Part shown: positions 11,385 through 22,239 of the stretch, one piece after another
How positions within the stretch are numbered: the first letter of the stretch is position 1
How the letters are laid out: every line of letters begins with the position of its first letter
Source of the DNA: Anopheles merus
Lineage: Eukaryota > Arthropoda > Insecta > Diptera > Culicidae
Assembly: GCF_017562075.2 (NCBI RefSeq)
Contig: NC_054083.1
Location: forward strand, 20,953,428 to 21,017,427
DNA: 64,000 nucleotides
Reading direction: 5' to 3'
Program-made: the position numbers and the translations under genes
Notes under the pieces: generated by a model
Told to the model about the DNA's origin: nothing
Seen by the model: only the letters and a program-made list of their open reading frames with translations
Databases searched by the model: none

Positions 11385-12750
11385 TAGTGAATCGCACCGG
11401 AATCGCACCCACGGCTCGGAATCGCTTCCGAGCATTGCTACTCCGGCTCCGATTCCGAAAAATTGAAACCGTCGATTCCGCCCGGAGCCGTCGGAGCCGT
11501 TCAGAGCCGTCCGGAGCCGTCCGGAGCCGTCGGAGCTGTCCGGAGCCGCTAGTCGGCAGCTGGAGCCGTCGGAGCCGTCGGAGCCATCCGGAACCGTCGG
11601 AGCCGTTGGAGCCATTGGAGCTGTGCGGAGCCGTTGGAGCCGTCGGAGCCGTCCGGAGCCGTCGGAGCAGTCGGAGCTGCCGGAGCCGCCGAAGCCGCTA
11701 GTCGGCAGCTGGAGCCGATCGGAGCCGAAGTAGCAGTTGGAGCCGATCGGAGCCGGTTGGAGCCGTCCGGAGCCGATCGGAGCCGTCGTAGTCGTTGGAG
11801 CCGTCGTAGTCCTTGGAGCCGACGGAGTCGGTTGGAGCCGTCCGGAACCGACGGAGCCGACGGAGCCGTTCGGGGCGCTTTAATTTCCCGATATCAGTGA
11901 TGATATCATTTTAAAAAACAGCTTACGAGTAAAAAAAACAGTCTTCTTCATTTATTGCTCTGAAGTTTTTTTTTGTATTTTTTTTAAATAAAGTCAAAAA
12001 CAATTGTTTGCTCCGTATATATATATAGCAAAAAATATGAATCAAACTATTATTGATCTTTATTTTCATAAAAGATAGACGGATGATTGATAGTTATATT
12101 ATTTGTCTTGTCCATGTGCCATCATGTTATTCGGTAAAAAACAAGTGCGGCCAAAACCATATACGTTAGTCGATGTAAACAACCGTGCAAAACTGCCATA
12201 ATTACACTCGTCTGCCTCGTTGTTTCGTATTTTATCAAACCCACCTCCCGTCATAGTTCTATTGCTCCTTGACCTCCTAGTTTGATTCATTTTTTCCTAT
12301 ATATATAAGGAGCAAACAATTATTTTTGATTATTTTTGAAAAAAAAAAAAACACAAAAAAACTTCAGAGCAATAAATGAAGAAGACTCTTTTTTTACTCG
12401 TGAGCTGTTTTTTTAAATAAAATTATCGCTAATATCGGGAAATTAAAGCGCTGCAGAATACTTCCGACTATTACAACTACTCCGACGGCTCCAACTGGCT
12501 CCGTCGGCTTCGACGGCACCGACGGCCCCAACGGCTCCAACCGGCTCCGTCGGCTCCAACGACTACGACGGCTCCGGCCGGCTCCGGACGGCTCCGGACG
12601 GCTCCGGACGGCTCCGGACGGCTCCGGCCGGCTCCGGCCGGCTCCGGACGGCTCCGTCGGCTCCGTCGGCTCCAACTGCTACGACGGCTCCGACCGGCTC
12701 CAGCTGCCAACTAACGGCTCCCGACGGCTCCGACGACTCGGAGAGTTAGT
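11385..12750 (+). mobile_element. Foldback element, array unit 1 (right end truncated)
   Basis: The left arm is GC-rich with many GGAGCCGTC-type 9-mers (11480-11880), then an AT-rich stretch to 12048. A 230-base loop (12049-12278) follows, then the inverted counterpart: tatata-rich, then aaacttcagagcaataaatg, then CGACGGCTCC repeats to about 12740. The two arms pair over about 450 bases, including the AT-rich shoulders (ttcatttattgctctgaag against cttcagagcaataaatgaa). Its terminal inverted repeat and right end were lost at the array junction. Confidence 0.8.
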
Positions 12751-13206
12751 GAGTTAGTGATCGGTTTTATGTTCAGTTTGGGTTCATGATCGGTTCCTAG
12801 ACCGGTAGGGTTTCCTGATCAGTTGCAGGAATGATATGTGCTCAACATAGGTTTCTGGACCGGTAGGAGTTCTTGATCAGTGTCAGGATCGGTAAGGGTT
12901 CAGCATCAGTTTCAGAACCTGTATGGATTCATTATGTCGTGAATGTGCGACGAAGACGTAGTACCTGCTTGCAAGGTCGTCATCGGAGACCTCAATGCTG
13001 AGATCGGACAAGAGGAGGCATATACACCAATGATTGGAAGCTTCAGCGCCCACCAGCTGACAAACTTTGCCTCCTCGGCCGCTTACCACGTAGAGAGAAA
13101 GAGGAATGGTTCGACGAAGAGTGCAGACGAGCACTATCCGAGAAGAATGCAGCGCACACCCGTATGCTACGGCATGAAACCCGTCAGAATATGGAGTCCT
13201 ACAGAC

Positions 13207-14611
13207 TAGTGAATCGCACCGGAATCGCACCCACGGCTCGGAATCGCTTCCGAGCATTGCTACTCCGGCTCCGATTCCGAAAAATTGAAACCGTCGATTC
13301 CGCCCGGAGCCGTCGGAGCCGTTCAGAGCCGTCCGGAGCCGTCCGGAGCCGTCGGAGCTGTCCGGAGCCGCTAGTCGGCAGCTGGAGCCGTCGGAGCCGT
13401 CGGAGCCATCCGAAGCCGCTAGTCGGCAGCTAGAGGCGTCGGAGCCGTCAGGAACCGTCGGAGCCGTTGGAGCCATTGGAGCTGTGCGGAGCCGTTGGAG
13501 CCGTCGGAGCCGTCCGGAGCCGTCGGAGCAGTCGGAGCTGCCGGAGCCGCCGAAGCCGCTAGTCGGCAGCTGGAGCCGATCGGAGCCGAAGTAGCAGTTG
13601 GAGCCGATCGGAGCCGGTTGGAGCCGTCCGGAGCCGATCGGAGCCGTCGTAGTCGTTGGAGCCGTCGTAGTCCTTGGAGCCGACGGAGTCGGTTGGAGCC
13701 GTCCGGAACCGACGGAGCCGACGGAGCCGTTCGGGGCGCTTTAATTTCCCGATATCAGTGATGATATCATTTTAAAAAACAGCTTACGAGTAAAAAAAAC
13801 AGTCTTCTTCATTTATTGCTCTGAAGTTTTTTTTTGTATTTTTTTTAAATAAAGTCAAAAACAATTGTTTGCTCCGTATATATATATAGCAAAAAATATG
13901 AATCAAACTATTATTGATCTTTATTTTCATAAAAGATAGACGGATGATTGATAGTTATATTATTTGTCTTGTCCATGTGCCATCATGTTATTCGGTAAAA
14001 AACAAGTGCGGCCAAAACCATATACGTTAGTCGATGTAAACAACCGTGCAAAACTGCCATAATTACACTCGTCTGCCTCGTTGTTTCGTATTTTATCAAA
14101 CCCACCTCCCGTCATAGTTCTATTGCTCCTTGACCTCCTAGTTTGATTCATTTTTTTCCTATATATATAAGGAGCAAACAATTATTTTTGATTATTTTTG
14201 AAAAAAAAAAAACACAAAAAAACTTCAGAGCAATAAATGAAGAAGACTCTTTTTTTACTCGTGAGCTGTTTTTTTAAATAAAATTATCGCTAATATCGGG
14301 AAATTAAAGCGCTGCAGAATACTTCCGACTATTACAACTACTCCGACGGCTCCAACTGGCTCCGTCGGCTTCGACGGCACCGACGGCCCCAACGGCTCCA
14401 ACCGGCTCCGTCGGCTCCAACGACTACGACGGCTCCGGCCGGCTCCGGACGGCTCCGGACGGCTCCGGACGGCTCCGGACGGCTCCGGCCGGCTCCGGCC
14501 GGCTCCGGACGGCTCCGTCGGCTCCGTCGGCTCCAACTGCTACGACGGCTCCGACCGGCTCCAGCTGCCAACTAACGGCTCCCGACGGCTCCGACGACTC
14601 GGAGAGTTAGT
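13207..14611 (+). mobile_element. Foldback element, array unit 2 (right end truncated)
   Basis: Nearly identical to unit 1, with one additional stretch (about 13410-13450, containing a second gctagtcggcagct block) in the left arm. The small open frames on both strands (Arg-Ser-Pro-Glu-rich) are translations of the 9-base repeat and are not genes. Confidence 0.8.
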
Positions 14612-15067
14612 GAGTTAGTGATCGGTTTTATGTTCAGTTTGGGTTCATGATCGGTTCCTAGACCGGTAGGGTTTCCTGATCAGTTGCAGGAATGATATGT
14701 GCTCAACATAGGTTTCTGGACCGGTAGGAGTTCTTGATCAGTGTCAGGATCGGTAAGGGTTCAGCATCAGTTTCAGAACCTGTATGGATTCATTATGTCG
14801 TGAATGTGCGACGAAGACGTAGTACCTGCTTGCAAGGTCGTCATCGGAGACCTCAATGCTGAGATCGGACAAGAGGAGGCATATACACCAATGATTGGAA
14901 GCTTCAGCGCCCACCAGCTGACAAACTTTGCCTCCTCGGCCGCTTACCACGTAGAGAGAAAGAGGAATGGTTCGACGAAGAGTGCAGACGAGCACTATCC
15001 GAGAAGAATGCAGCGCGCACCCGTATGCTACGGCATGAAACCCGTCAGAATATGGAGTCCTACAGAC

Positions 15068-16619
15068 TAGTGAATCGCACCGGAATCGCACCCACGGCTC
15101 GGAATCGCTTCCGAGCATTGCTACTCCGGCTCCGATTCCGAAAAATTGAAACCGTCGATTCCGCCCGGAGCCGTCGGAGCCGTTCAGAGCCGTCCGGAGC
15201 CGTCCGGAGCCGTCGGAGCTGTCCGGAGCCGCTAGTCGGCAGCTGGAGCCGTCGGAGCCGTCGGAGCCATCCGAAGCCGCTAGTCGGCAGCTAGAGGCGT
15301 CGGAGCCGTCAGGAACCGTCGGAGCCGTTGGAGCCATTGGAGCTGTGCGGAGCCGTTGGAGCCGTCGGAGCCGTCCGGAGCCGTCGGAGCAGTCGGAGCT
15401 GCCGGAGCCGCCGAAGCCGCTAGTCGGCAGCTGGAGCCGATCGGAGCCGAAGTAGCAGTTGGAGCCGATCGGAGCCGGTTGGAGCCGTCCGGAGCCGATC
15501 GGAGCCGTCGTAGTCGTTGGAGCCGTCGTAGTCCTTGGAGCCGACGGAGTCGGTTGGAGCCGTCCGGAACCGACGGAGCCGACGGAGCCGTTCGGGGCGC
15601 TTTAATTTCCCGATATCAGTGATGATATCATTTTAAAAAACAGCTTACGAGTAAAAAAAACAGTCTTCTTCATTTATTGCTCTGAAGTTTTTTTTTGTAT
15701 TTTTTTTAAATAAAGTCAAAAACAATTGTTTGCTCCGTATATATATATATATATAGCAAAAAATATGAATCAAACTATTATTGATCTTTATTTTCATAAA
15801 AGATAGACGGATGATTGATAGTTATATTATTTGTCTTGTCCATGTGCCATCATGTTATTCGGTAAAAAACAAATGCGGCCAAAACCATATACGTTGCCAT
15901 AATTACACTCGTCTGCCTCGTTGTTTCGTATTTTATCAAACCCACCTCCCGTCATAGTTCTATTGCTCCTTGACCTCCTAGTTTGATTCATTTTTTTCCT
16001 ATATATATAAGGAGCAAACGATTATTTTTGATTATTTTTGAAAAAAAAACACAAAAAAACTTCAGAGCAATAAATGAAGAAGACTCTTTTTTTACTCGTG
16101 AGCTGTTTTTTTAAATAAAATTATCGCTAATATCGGGAAATTAAAGCGCTGCAGAATACTTCCGACTATTACAACTACTCCGACGGCTCCAACTGGCTCC
16201 GTCGGCTTCGACGGCACCGACGGCCCCAACGGCTCCAACCGGCTCCGTCGGCTCCAACGACTACGACGGCTCCGGCCGGCTCCGGACGGCTCCGGACGGC
16301 TCCGGACGGCTCCGGACGGCTCCGGCCGGCTCCGGCCGGCTCCGGACGGCTCCGTCGGCTCCGTCGGCTCCAACTGCTACGACGGCTCCGACCGGCTCCA
16401 GCTGCCAACTAACGGCTCCCGACGGCTCCGACGGCGCCGACGACTCCAACGGCTCTAACGGCTCCAACGGCTCCGACGGCTCCAGCTGCTGACTAGCGGC
16501 TCCGGACGGCTCCGGACGGCTCCGAGGTCGGAGTTTTCCACCTACCTTCCGGAGCCGCTTCCAATTTTGGCGGAGTCATTCGGAAGCGATTCCGGATTTT
16601 TTGAATTTACCCATCACTA
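15068..16619 (+). mobile_element. Foldback non-autonomous hAT-like element, complete copy
   Basis: A 1552-base element with both ends present. It begins TAGTGAATCGCACCGGAATC, and its right end read in reverse begins TAGTGATGGGTAAATTC, a sequence style found at hAT ends. Flanking 8-mers are ctacagac (15060-15067) and ctacagcc (16620-16627), a 7/8 match and the hAT target-duplication length. Subterminal CCGGAATCGCTTCCG is inverted at both ends. The arms consist of GGAGCCGTC-like repeats, possibly transposase-binding sites. No transposase is encoded. hAT assignment rests on end sequence and duplication length only. Confidence 0.6.
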
Positions 16620-16627
16620 CTACAGCC

Positions 16628-18110
16628 TACAGGACAAAGCAAATCCTGGTCTTCCAGGCCAAACAGTGCCTTTTTGCCAAAGTTGATGAACAACTCCTGG
16701 AGCAGCTAGTCCCAGCCCCAGTCGGGGGACACCTGCTTGTTTTACAGGAGATTGCTGGGATGCGGAAGGAAATCTCCTGACGTACGAGCAGGAGGTGATC
16801 GAAAGCTGGAAGTGCTACTTCGAAGGACACCTGAATGGAGCAGAGGCAAGAGAGGCTGGCGCAAGTGACAGAATAAAGCAACCACCACAGTAGCAGCACA
16901 GCAGTAACACCAACAGCATTGGCGCCGACGACGAGGTGCCCCCGCCATCTCTTAATGAGATTGCCAGCGCCATTAAGCAGCTTAAAAGTAATAAGTCTGC
17001 TGGCTGCGATGGACTGGCCGAGCTCTTCAAGATGGGACCGAAGAGGCTTACCGTCGAACTGCATCAGCTGATCGTGAAAGTTTGGGGGCACGAGGAGCTA
17101 CCGAAAGAGTGAAAGCTGGGTGTTATTCACCCAATCTACCAAAAAGGGCGACAGGCTAGATTGCTCGAATTTTCGAGCCATCACAGTCCTTTATGCCGCC
17201 TACAAGATTCTATCCCACATCCGGTTCTGCAGACTTGCGTCCCTTGCTACAAATTTTGTCGGCAGCAACCAAGTTGGGTTTGTTGGATGCACATCCACCA
17301 CCGACCAAATTTTCATTCTACGGCACAGGCTCCAGAAGTGCCGAGACCGTCAGATCCCTACGCACCGCCTGTTCATCGACTTCAAGGTGGCCTACGACAC
17401 CATAGACCCGAATGACCTATGGAAAATCATAAAGTGATTCCATTTCCCTGGAAAATTGATTCGGCTATTAGAGGCCACAATGAATGGGGTGCAGTGCAAG
17501 GTGAGAGTATCGAGCTTGATGTCGGAATCATTCGAATCTCACAGGGGTCTGAGGCAAGGTGACAGAATCTTCTGTCTCCTCTTCAACATTGCCCTGGAAG
17601 GTGTCATTCGAATCGCGGGGCTAGTCAACAACATCCGTGGCACGATCCTCTACCGGTCTCTTCAATGTCTTCGCTTCGCTGATGATATCGACATCATTGG
17701 CAGGACAACAGCGAAGGTGTGTGAGGCGTACACTCGACTCAAACGCGCAGCAAAAATTGGAATCAGAATCAATGGGACGAAGGCGTAGTACCTGCATGCC
17801 GGAGACTCAGACCACCTGAGAAGCAATGTATTAATTGACGGCGACAACCTCGAGTTAGTAAAGGAGTTCTGCTATCTCGGGACGGTCGTTATTTCGAATA
17901 ACGAAATCAGCAGCGAAATCCGGAATCGTGCATACTATGGGTCTCACCAACCGGTGAGATCCAGAAGATTTCAATCCCGCACGAGATGTGAGACATATCG
18001 GAGATTGGTTGTCTACATGGATGGAAGGCTACAGTCAGGGACTGAGCATCCTGGAGAATTGTTGTTGACCGAGCCATGTCACACTGACGTACTCTATTAT
18101 GAGCAGGCCA
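16628..18110 (+). mobile_element. Non-LTR retrotransposon remnant: reverse transcriptase region (RTE-like pseudogene)
   Basis: This continues the element interrupted at 11384. Reading across frames: linker (AKQCLFAKVDEQLLEQL), RT start (PPPSLNEIASAIKQLKSNKS near 16939), then NFRAITVLYAAYKILS, HRLFIDFKVAYDTID, HRGLRQGD near 17545, and the catalytic FADD box (CLRFADDIDIIGR, about 17668-17706). It carries stop codons near 17110 and 17434 and a frameshift near 17140, so it cannot make a working polymerase. The 3' part (17.90-18.11 kb) is degenerate and also forms the start of the duplicated 5.9 kb unit. Clade assignment (RTE) is from motif style only. Confidence 0.8.
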
Positions 18111-18111
18111 A

Positions 18112-18123
18112 CGAAAGAAAGAA

Positions 18124-18174
<51 letters not shown>

Positions 18175-18335
18175 TTCATGATTGGTTCCAGGACCGATAA
18201 GGGTTCAAGAGCAGTTCCAAGACCGATATGAGTTCAGTACCAGTTTTTGGGTGTAGTATCAAGTTAGTTCCTGGATTTGTATGGGTACTGTATCGGTTAC
18301 AGAACCAGTATCGGTTACAGAACCGGTATCGGTTT
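18112..18335 (+). repeat. GA-rich microsatellite followed by degenerate GGTTC repeat
   Basis: Imperfect (GA)n with a few GATA and GAAA steps runs to 18174. Imperfect units with ggttccaggaccgataaggg and cggttacagaaccggtatcg follow. The copy in the second duplication unit is at 23980-24205. It forms the 3' edge of the retrotransposon block. Confidence 0.7.
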
Positions 18336-18887
18336 AGTTTTATGTCTCTTGGATTACGAATACTACAGATCAGTTTTTTGCCAGTGTATTTTGACGTAAT
18401 TTTCAATTAAACTGAATTGAAGTACTATGGTTTATAGAAAGTCCTCCTCAACCATTTATGTCCATGTTGCAATCTACAAAGGCCCACTCATCCAACATGG
18501 CGAACAATGTCCGAACCTGCTGCCCTTCTGTTCTATCTAGACACCTTAATCGTGATTTTCCTGTAGGTTGTCTAGAGACCTATGACGACCTGTGTTACAG
18601 ACACAATTTATTACGGAGAGACTAGAGAGACTTCACTTTATGTAAGATATTCGTTTACAGTACCGTAGTGTATCAGTTCATGTGTGTGGTGATGTTCGTG
18701 AAAATATGAGGAAAAAATGCTTACTAACGGAAAAAAAACGTTTTACTAATTTCAGTATCAAAATAGCCAAACGATTTGGCTTAGTGACAAATTGTATTGT
18801 TTTTGTGTACGGTACAATCATCAAACAAATGTAGCATATCTGCTAAACAGAACTTATTATAAACTACACTATCAACTATAGACTCAT

Positions 18888-19840
18888 TGTAACACACCTC
18901 GAAAAGCCGAATCACAACATTGCAATACGTATTATTATAACACACTCAGCAAATCAGATCATACCATAACAAAGCAACCGGAAGAATTCAGGCACCATCG
19001 TTCAAAAAAAAACAATTGAGACACATTTATCGAAAACAACCGAAACGCGCAACCAAAGCAATTCAAGCGTTACTGTAGCAAAATAGACAAACTGAGAACG
19101 CATAGCAGCTTATCGCTAAAAGCGCTGCGTAGGCAAAGATCGACCAACGCACCCGTTCCTTGGCTAGAACAGTTGAAAGTTTCCAGAACCTTTGTAACAC
19201 TAAAAGCGCAGCATAGGCACAAATTGACAGACACCTCACTCCAATACAATGTATGAATTGCACCTCATATCAATAACCTTAAATTAGGACAAAAACACAT
19301 TCCAAAACCAAAATGTACGAAACCCATTGAGTATAAATAAAACCAATTCCGACCGTGGCAAGTCAGATTCGTTCGGACTGCCAAGATAGGACGTTACGCT
19401 TCCTAATACTTCGCCTTCCAACTTATTTCAAGAGCTTAGTTATGTCCCCCTAGCCGGTCTCATGGTTCAGTCGTCAACTCGTACGACGTAACAACATGCC
19501 CGTCATGGGTTCAAGCCCCAAATAGACCGTGCCGCCATACGTAGGACTGACTATCCTGCTATGGGGGGGGAAATCAATAAGTCACTGAAAGCCAACCCCA
19601 CAAGTGGGTTGGCAGGCCTTGACCGGCATCGGTTGTTGAGCCAAACAAGAAGAAGAAGAGTTATGTCCCCCTACCCAAAGTAAGGCTTCTAAACTCCAAC
19701 GTTTCTAGTAAGGAAAACCTCCTAAAGGTTTCTATGATCGCCTGGACGATCAAGTGTCCGAAAAGTCCGCTTCGAACAAAGTGTTATTCCACCTCGGCTC
19801 ATGTACAGTATGTACCGTATCTAAAACCGAACATATTACA
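18888..19840 (+). mobile_element. Solo-LTR-like repeat, interrupted by a SINE (unit 1)
   Basis: Begins TGTAACACACC and ends ..catattaca, followed by tggcgactgtaacg, which resembles the primer-binding region next to a retrotransposon LTR. It has a core promoter: TATAAATA at 19332-19339 and TCAGA at 19363, with 33 bases from TATA to the A. A SINE lies inside (19453-19658). Removing the SINE leaves about 730 bases. No internal retrotransposon genes are adjacent. A clear target duplication is not seen, so the exact ends are uncertain. Related copies lie at 24757-25708 and 59756-60323. Confidence 0.5.
19453..19658 (+). mobile_element. SINE200-like SINE inserted in the LTR-like repeat
   Basis: tRNA-like head with a GGGTTCAAGCCCC B box, the shared SINE body and a short GAA tail. 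It is flanked by a perfect 15-base duplication (agttatgtcccccta, 19438-19452 and 19659-19673). Confidence 0.9.
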
Positions 19841-20122
19841 TGGCGACTGTAACGATCGCCAAACCTATTACACAAAGACAGGAGCTCAAAGGTTTCATAA
19901 AATTAAAAATTAAAATAATTAAAAAATTGAATTTTGTGAAGTTCAAAAATTGTTAAATGTGACACAAAGTCAATAAGATACAATGTATATAATAAAGGTT
20001 TATATGACCTTGTAAACTCTTTGAACAAAGATTTTTTACATTTTCGTGTTGAAAAATAACATTCTCCAAATTAACAGTAATATACATTTATTTCTTACAA
20101 TCCTAATTGAATAACGCCATCT

Positions 20123-21823
20123 TTAGAAGACAAACCGAATGCGTCCACCAGCTTCGTCCCGCAGCGGTGATCTACGCTCAACGTACTCCTCAAACGCATC
20201 CAAATCGATCGGACCTTGCTGAAGATCCATACCGTAACGAGCGAACGCGGAAAACCGATCACCACCCTCCGCCAAAAAATCCGTAACGACTACTCGATAC
20301 TCCCGGAACGGATTGACCGGTTCGTACACCTCTCCACTACATTGCTGGCAGAGCACCTCCAGCGAAACCAAACGGCGGCCCGGTGGATTGTTGATGCGGT
20401 ACGTAGCACGCAAACCGGATACCTGCAGCAGATCCCTAGCCTGAACCGTTCCATTGTTCACCGAGGCAGTTCGGACACTGTCTTCCAGCACGGTCATAAT
20501 GTGATTACCACGCAAAAGCATCGAGTACAGCCGATTCTCAAAGGGTAACACTTCGAACAGCTGCTTGTAAGTTACCGTGCCGGCTTGAAGATCTCCACGA
20601 ATTCCGCCACGGTTCTGTAGCGCGATAGCGTTATAAACGGGGAAGAAAGCTCGCACCATGGAGTCGGTAATCAGCGTTCCAAGTAAACACTCTCCCGTCA
20701 CACAATCCTGTCGAGACATATCTACCTCCGCCACGGCGACAGTACGATTTCCAAGCGTTTCCACCTCCATGCGGAACGGCTCCAGCGCTGACATAACGGC
20801 CGGATCTTCAGGTACGCTGGCATCAAGAAACACTGGATTGCCTTCCCATTGTTCGATCTCACCGTCCTCGTTGAAGAAGAGCGTCAGATTGCCTACCAAG
20901 CGTCCGTACGACCCCGCTTGCACTACCAGTACACGGCGGCCATCGGGCTGGAATTCGACTGTCGGGTAGTCGCCTTCGACCTCCAGTGGGAAAGCGGTAG
21001 CATCACCATTGAATAGCACGGTGTTGGAGTTTCCTCCCACTATTAAATCCACGTGTGGACCACAGTTGCGAGCCATTCTTCGCTCGCTATTATGTCCGTA
21101 GTACGAGAGTACTATCACGATGTCGACACCATCCGCAGCCAAGCGAGCCGATTCTTCGCGGACGGCTTCCACGGGATCGCTGAAGGTTAGATTTCCTGGA
21201 TTTCCGATAGCGCTCACGTCGGGCCGGATAACGCCAAGAATGCCGATGCGACGACCTGACCGTTCGACCACTACCGATCGCTCGAAGTTGACGAACGACT
21301 GTTCAGCCGAGTTGTCTACGTTGGTGAGTACGATGGGCGTTTCCGATGCCTCCATGAAAGGGTTTAGACCCTCGAGTCCGTGGAAGAAATCAAATCGACC
21401 AAGCGTCTGTAAGGAAATTAAAACATAGAGGTTTACTTCTTGACATCGCAACACAAAGGTTCGGTGACAACTTACCATAGCATCGGCTGGCAGTACGTTC
21501 AGCATGGCCGCTACGACCTCCCAGCGGTGTATGGTGTACCAGAGCGTACCCTTAAAGCTTCCGCCAGAGTTCACGTAGAGCGAGTTTTCGGCTTCCACTT
21601 GCAGCTGACGGACGACGCTCACCTGGCGCGGATAGCCGCCCTGGCACCGTTCCTGTCCAACACAGGTGAAACCTTCCAGGTTAACCTGGTTATACCGTGC
21701 GTAGAGGTCGTTGAAATGGATAACGGTCAACGGGAACAGTGGTCCATCTTGTTGAGCTTGGGCGAAGCTCACCAAAGCCACCGCTACCGCAAGCGCCACA
21801 GTTAGCTGCCTGATCTGCTTCAT
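20123..21823 (-). CDS. 5'-nucleotidase/apyrase-like secreted protein, copy B (probable pseudoenzyme)
   Basis: Exons 21823-21476 and 21406-20123 with the 69-base intron 21407-21475; 543 residues. Architecture matches copy A: signal peptide 1-23, degenerate metallophosphatase domain (Tyr at the DxH histidine, GG for the GD metal site, GRFDFF for GNHEFD, GGNSNT for GGHSNT), then a C-terminal nucleotide-binding-type domain with NRGGIRG and FLAEGGDRF. It has no membrane anchor. It differs from A at about 15 residues, nearly all in the last 130 (for example FSAFARYG against FATFPRDG). It is identical in protein to copy C. Unlike A, it has a standard TATA box. Secreted members of this family in mosquitoes include salivary proteins, but a salivary role is inference. 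Confidence 0.87.
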   Translation of the reverse strand: MKQIRQLTVALAVAVALVSFAQAQQDGPLFPLTVIHFNDLYARYNQVNLEGFTCVGQERCQGGYPRQVSVVRQLQVEAENSLYVNSGGSFKGTLWYTIHRWEVVAAMLNVLPADAMVSCHRTFVLRCQEVNLYVLISLQTLGRFDFFHGLEGLNPFMEASETPIVLTNVDNSAEQSFVNFERSVVVERSGRRIGILGVIRPDVSAIGNPGNLTFSDPVEAVREESARLAADGVDIVIVLSYYGHNSERRMARNCGPHVDLIVGGNSNTVLFNGDATAFPLEVEGDYPTVEFQPDGRRVLVVQAGSYGRLVGNLTLFFNEDGEIEQWEGNPVFLDASVPEDPAVMSALEPFRMEVETLGNRTVAVAEVDMSRQDCVTGECLLGTLITDSMVRAFFPVYNAIALQNRGGIRGDLQAGTVTYKQLFEVLPFENRLYSMLLRGNHIMTVLEDSVRTASVNNGTVQARDLLQVSGLRATYRINNPPGRRLVSLEVLCQQCSGEVYEPVNPFREYRVVVTDFLAEGGDRFSAFARYGMDLQQGPIDLDAFEEYVERRSPLRDEAGGRIRFVF

Positions 21824-21849
21824 GTTACCTTTTCAAAGCTATCACACGA

Positions 21850-21879
21850 ACTGAACAGTCTGTTCATAGCGGTTTTATA
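21850..21879 (-). promoter_or_regulatory. Core promoter of copy B (TATA plus initiator)
   Basis: On the minus strand, TATAAAA (21879-21873) is followed 27 bases later by the initiator TCAGT (21854-21850). The predicted start at about 21852 leaves a 5' UTR of roughly 29 bases before the ATG at 21823. In copy A the matching positions read ccatttaac with TCAGC, so the TATA box is missing there. Confidence 0.65.
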
Positions 21880-22112
21880 GTAAATTCTCTAACCCAAATT
21901 CTATTTCACCACATACTCGGCCTGATAACTGTATTACGATAGCATTATCAAGGCATGGTTACGAATCAGTATAATGGAGCTCAGCGATGTTGTGTTGTAA
22001 TACCAGATTAAACCTTAGTATGATGGCTGGAAAATTAAAACTAATGTTTGTCAATTTAAGTACATGACGGATAAGTTACTTTCAGAGTACATGGAAAGAA
22101 TAGTAACAGAGC

Positions 22113-22239
22113 CGATCCTCTTATGGTAATAAATATGTCACTGAAAGCCAAGCCCACTAGTGGCACAGACAGGCCTCGGCCGACAACGGTTGTTGTGCTA
22201 AAGAAGAAGAAGAAGAAGAAGAAGAAGAAGAAGAAGAAA
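22113..22239 (+). mobile_element. 5'-truncated SINE with (GAA)12 tail
   Basis: Matches only the 3' half of the SINE (gtcactgaaagccaagccca, aggcctcggccgacaacggt). It ends in 12 AAG units; the copy in unit 2 has 23. Confidence 0.75.

Larger units (their letters stand above)
10929..16619. repeat. Three-unit tandem array of retrotransposon fragment plus foldback element
   Basis: Units begin at 10929, 12751 and 14612; the spacings are 1822 and 1861 bases. Each contains degenerate repeat, endonuclease fragment, left foldback arm, AT-rich loop and right arm. Units 1 and 2 end inside the right arm (junction near 12740 and 14601, gacgactcggagagttag). Only unit 3 keeps the complete right end and returns to the retrotransposon. 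Units 2 and 3 share an extra 39 bases absent from unit 1. Unit 3 lacks 29 bases of the loop (near 15895) and has a longer TA tract (15739-15756). Confidence 0.9.

Noticed and set aside
11061..16467. Arg/Ser/Pro/Glu-rich and other open frames on both strands of the foldback array
   Set aside because: They are translations of the GGAGCCGTC repeat and of the retrotransposon remnant read in the wrong direction, repeated with each unit.
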